Shown here in pieces: positions 60,207 through 64,000 of a stretch of DNA of 64,000 nucleotides. Source of the DNA: Persicaria tinctoria. Lineage: Eukaryota; Streptophyta; Magnoliopsida; Caryophyllales; Polygonaceae. The stretch is taken from NCBI GenBank assembly GCA_037127255.1, contig JBANSL010000007.1, positions 63,101,038 to 63,165,037 on the forward strand, in the 5' to 3' direction. The notes beneath the pieces are model-generated. The model made no database searches. It was not told the origin of the DNA and saw only the letters and a list, made by a program, of their open reading frames with translations. Every line of letters starts with the position of its first letter. The first letter of the stretch is position 1. The position numbers and the translations under genes were made by a program.

Positions 60207-63200
60207 ATGTCAAGTTGGACACTCACCAGAGTCCACCGGCAAAAGCAATGGCGTCCGCCGCTACCTCCAGCCGGTGCTTTCAACTTCTCACTCCTCGCTT
60301 TCGTCTATTTCGTTATCATCGCCGCCGCTTTCTCTTTGGTTAGTGTCTTTCGCTCGCTCGGACTCTCCCTTCTCCCCCTCTACTGCTAGGGCTGATTCCT
60401 TTGGAATGTAACACTCTGCCGTCGTTTCTATCTGTTAAGTTTTAATCTTTTGGATGCTATTACGATTTTTTTATTTGTTCCATGTCGAATTTTGACCGTT
60501 TGACTAGCATCTACCGGTAATTGGAGATTCATCTTCATCGTATGAGTTCAACGATCGATTTTACTTCGGATTGTGTGTCCTTGTGACTCGATTCTTCCTG
60601 GTGCTGAAATAATGGTTTAGTAGGACATTTAAGTGATTTTGAAATTTTCAAACCCTGCCATCGGCCTTGTGTGATTGTTTCTTGTACGAACAGCTTCTTT
60701 TTGCGCGTTTTAATTTGCATTCAAAGGAATGGATTGTATTCCACACATTGTTGATTTTTCAGTCCCCGTGTTAATTTTAGAGGCTTTTATTGCTTATTAT
60801 TCGTTTCCTAGTTTCGCAATAAATGCTTCTTCTAAAGTGACTTGTATTGCTTGTTTTTATGGTTCCACACACAACTCCTATCTGCAAGTTCTTTTCTACT
60901 TCCATTCAAGCTTGTTTTTCAATAATCAATGTTTGTTTTTCCAAACTTAAAATCTGACTTCAATATGTTAATAGATATCATCTATGTCTCACGGTCATAA
61001 GAGCTGGAGTATTCTGCATCAAGTGCCCGACGGCCATGTTGGTGTGTACTGGAGTGGTGGCGTCCTTCAAAAGAACGTCACTGATCCAGGTACATTGTTG
61101 TTCCTTTTTCGGTTTATAGTTGTATCTGGTTTTCTATGTTTAAGATATTCTAAACTTTAGCAAATGGTCATTGCATTGTAAGGTTTCCATTGGAAGCTGC
61201 CTTTGATAACTCGTTATGAACCCGTTCAAGTGACACTTCATACAGACCAGGTTCGTTGAGACATTGACTATCTTCGATTTGATTCAGACAAATTTGCTCA
61301 ATTTTCCTACACATGCAGGTTCGAGATATTCCATGTGTCACAAAAGGGGGTGTCATGATCTACTTTACAAGTATAGAGGTTAGGCTTGGACATTTTGATG
61401 CTAATCTGTGTTATTTATATACTATAACCTCACTAACCTGTATAATGCTATGCTACTTTACCCAGCCTCAACCTCTTCCTTACTGTTCTTTTTCCATTAT
61501 GGTATCAACAATCATCTGCATCACGATTCGTTTTAACCCTGGAATTGTCCATTAGGTGGTGAATCGGCTGCGCAAAGATTATGTTTATGAGGCACTTCTC
61601 AATCATGGTGTTCATTATGATAACGCTTGGATATATGACAAAATTCATCATGGGATCACGAAGTTTTGCAGTTCACATACCCTGCAGCAAGTGTACATTG
61701 ACATGTTTGACCAGGTAAGTTGCAAATTTGGTTGTCCTAGAACTTGAAGGAGTTCTGTTGAAATACAGAGGAGATGTAGTCAAACGTAAGACCTGCAGAC
61801 TTCTATATTAAAGTTATTTGTGGAAAATCCCTCTATTCCTTCTTGCATAATATTTGTAAATGGTGTTTATAGCTTGTATAAATTCATTAGTGAAAATGCA
61901 TTTGACAGTATGAACTTATTATTTTTTTTTATCATGAATGAATGGCCAATGATTTTCCTATTGTGTATGCCTATTAGGTAGGATTTCTTCTTCATGGTTT
62001 TTACGAATTTTGATGCCTTCTGCCTACAACATGTATTTTCACTTATATAGATCTTTGCTCTCTTTCCTCTGCTCCTCCCGATAAAAGTTATTTGCTTGGT
62101 TTGATAAGGGGTAATTATGTGTAGATTGATGAAATGATGAAAGAAGCTATTCAGGGTGACTGCACTCATTACGCTCCTGGTATTGAAATAATTAGTGTGC
62201 GAGTTTCAAGACCTGTCATCCCTGAGAGTATAAGACGGAATTTTGAACAAATGGAGGAGGAACGCACTAAGGTACTCTTGGATTGTAATGTATTATAACT
62301 TTTGCCTTACATTTCACACCAGTGTTTACTCAACTTGCAACAAAGAGGCCTGAATGTATACTCAATTGTTGTTTTTTTCCGGAAATTCATGCTTTATGCA
62401 ACATTCGATTTGTAGCAAATTTTTCACAACTATAATGGCACTTGTTTTAATGGGCCATTGAGATTGTTTTGATGAAGATGAATCAGTTCTTGATTAAACA
62501 TCTATGTAATTTTAGGTTTTGATAGCTATTGAAAAGCAAAAGGTTGCAGAGATGGAGGCGGAGACACAAAAGAAGATGGCCATACATGAAGCAGAGAAGA
62601 ATGCTAATGTTAGCAAGATCATGATGGAGCTGAAGCTTATTGAGAGAGAAAGCCTAAGGAGGATGCAAGAGATTGAGAACGAGATTTACCTTGAACAGGA
62701 AAAGATGTGGGGTTGCCAAGTGTCCAAGACATGGCTAGAATGGGTTCAACTTCAACTAGTTTCTGCTTACAAGACAGTGATGGTTTGGCTTGAACATGGG
62801 CTACGTTTGCTGATATCAGGTTGTAAGACAGGGCTGGAATGGGGCGAATGGGTTCAACTTCAACTAGTTTCTGCTTATAAGACAGTGATGGTTTGGCTTG
62901 AACATGGGCTACGTTTGCTAATATCGGGTTGTAAGACAGGGCTGGAATGGGGCGAATGGGTTCAACTTCAACTAGTTTCTGCTTATAAGACAGTGATGGT
63001 TTGGCTTGAACATGGGCTACGTTTGCTGATATCAGGTTGTAAGACAGGGCTGGAATGGGACCAATGGGTTCAACTTCGACTAGCTTCGGCTTATAAGACA
63101 GTGATGGTGTGGCTTGAACCTCGACTGCATTACCTGATATCAGACTGTAAGACGGTGTTAGAATGGGTTCAACTTCAGCTTGTTTATGCATATAAGTCAG

Positions 63201-63328
63201 TGATTGTGTGGCATGCACGTGGATTATGTTCCCTGATATCAGTTTGTAAGACACTGCTGGAATGGGTTCAAATGTTCAACCTCAACTTGTTCCCTAATAT
63301 CAGGTTCAACGTGAACTATGGTCCCTGA
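60207..63328 (+). CDS. Chimeric ERLIN copy with a C-terminal Trp/Leu-repeat array, 497 aa
   Basis: Seven exons in the same layout as ERLIN copy 1: 60207-60338, 60975-61089, 61183-61250, 61319-61378, 61556-61714, 62125-62271, 62516-63328; exons 1-6 have the same lengths as in copy 1 and all junctions keep frame. Residues 1-290 match copy 1 (membrane anchor, SPFH domain, helix up to EIYLEQEK). There, mid-exon, the sequence changes to MWGCQVSKTWLEW and then to repeats: three nearly identical 36-residue units (SAYKTVMVWLEHGLRLLI + SGCKTGLEWGEWVQLQLV) and two diverged 33-residue units. Each unit is two halves with the S-x-x-K-T pattern. Lost are the [10 protein letters not shown] region and tail of ERLIN. 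A changed residue IPCVTKGG (copy 1 IPCGTKGG) is noted. SPFH oligomerisation may persist; the array's function is unknown. Confidence 0.82.
62741..63268 (+). repeat. Coding tandem repeats, 108 bp x 3 plus 99 bp x 2
   Basis: The anchor tgggttcaac recurs at 62741, 62849, 62957, 63065, 63164 and 63263, giving periods of 108, 108, 108, 99 and 99 bp. The first three units differ at only a few bases; later ones are diverged. Confidence 0.93.
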
Positions 63329-63549
63329 TATCAGGTTGTAAGAAAGGGCTGGAAAGGTTCAACCTCAACTTGTTTCAGCTGAAAAGACAATGATGGCCTG
63401 TCTAGAACGGCTTTGTCTATCTTCTCTTACAACTTATAAGACATCGATGGCATGGCTTAAACTGTCGTTTCATTCTGATCTTGATTTGGATGAACTTAAC
63501 CTGCTGCAATGTTTTGAGGGATTGCCATTACCAGAGAACCTGAAGTGTT
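63300..63549 (+). pseudogene. Further repeat units and tail beyond the stop
   Basis: After the stop at 63326-63328 the array continues in another frame: LWSLISGCKKGLE, then LVSAEKTMMACLERLCLS, TTYKTSMAWLKLSFH and an acidic tail ending at 63549. A frameshift near 63290 appears to have cut the array short, so an earlier version of this gene was longer. The tail order (repeat, FHS, Asp-rich end) parallels 58233-58633. Confidence 0.65.
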
Positions 63550-64000
63550 GATAACTGACTGCTAGCTAGTACTAGTCTTGTGAATCCCTGCTTGTTTATT
63601 TTTTTTTAGGTTTAATATTTTAGAAATTGTAGTGGCTGTGTGAAGATGATCACCTGTTTTTATTTTTTCAGTGCATACCTGAACTGCACGTAGTCAATGA
63701 CTCAATGTATAGCACAAGTTGGGATTTTTTTTTTTTAAATCTGTTTGTTCATGTCTCATTTTGATTTTCGTCTCTGTCGATTGGCTTAACTGTATCTAGT
63801 CAATGATGGAAAGTTAGGATCTTTGCATCAGTTTATACGTGGCTGATGCAATCTCATGGTCTTTTGCATATTTTTGCTTTGTTGGTTCATGTTATTCCAA
63901 CAAAATAAACAATCCTTCCTTTATTATGATCATTTGTATTTCTCACATTGAATTTTCCCTCCTTTTCAGAAATTATGTTTGAATAGGGCTTGCATTAACC
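63550..64000. other. Downstream region, nothing recognised
   Basis: T-rich DNA; no gene or RNA recognised up to the window end. Confidence 0.4.

Noticed and set aside
62637..63254. Minus-strand ORF of 205 codons with SLSYKQKLVEVEP repeats
   Set aside because: It is the antisense image of the tandem coding repeat; the plus frame continues an ERLIN reading frame with conserved splice junctions.

Overview
This is nuclear DNA from a flowering plant, probably a eudicot. The evidence is multi-exon genes with GT-AG introns and plant-type homologues, a plant cytosolic-type tRNA-Pro, and a dense mix of plant transposons (Ty1/copia, Ty3/gypsy, Mutator-like, hAT, PIF/Harbinger, Stowaway, Helitron, LINE). 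The species cannot be named from the sequence. About two thirds of the window is transposon-derived or unassigned AT-rich DNA.

Layout. 1-7.6 kb: intergenic rubble with an hAT-type MITE, a PIF/Harbinger-like element and an LTR-type fragment. 7.7-29.9 kb: a decayed SDA1 (ribosome-biogenesis protein) gene, + strand, whose introns hold a gag-protease gypsy element, a 6 kb Mutator-like element (MULE), an older pair of LTRs, an intact copia element and a LINE fragment. 29.9-31.3 kb: a 5'-truncated subtilase (SBT2 type) pseudogene, +. 31.7-35.4 kb: a decayed oligosaccharyltransferase subunit (ribophorin II/HAP6) gene, -. 36-48 kb: transposon-rich region with a Helitron, MITEs, two 1.27 kb direct repeats, a broken plant-mobile-domain gene and a lost exon of a YSL metal transporter. 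48-64 kb: functional-looking genes, namely an ERLIN-type SPFH gene (361 aa), tRNA-Pro(AGG), a ureide permease (393 aa), a possible AGP-like gene, and a second ERLIN copy whose 3' part has been replaced.

The most unusual object is that second ERLIN copy (60.2-63.3 kb). It keeps the ERLIN exon structure and SPFH domain for about 290 residues. It then runs, inside the exon and in frame, into an array of Trp/Leu-rich repeats built from 15-18-residue units (S-A-Y-K-T-V-x-x-W-L type). Three of the repeat copies are nearly identical 108-bp DNA units. A related ORF with the same short motif lies just upstream at 58.2-58.6 kb. This looks like a new chimeric gene formed by a local duplication next to an unrecognised repeat-protein family.

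Other notable points: three successive host genes (SDA1, SBT2, HAP6) are all broken, as expected of a fractionated duplicate block; the MULE encodes plant mobile domain, transposase and OTU-protease segments in one gene and carries arrays of about 20-bp palindromes at both ends; and transposons are nested in an order that the target-site duplications let one reconstruct.
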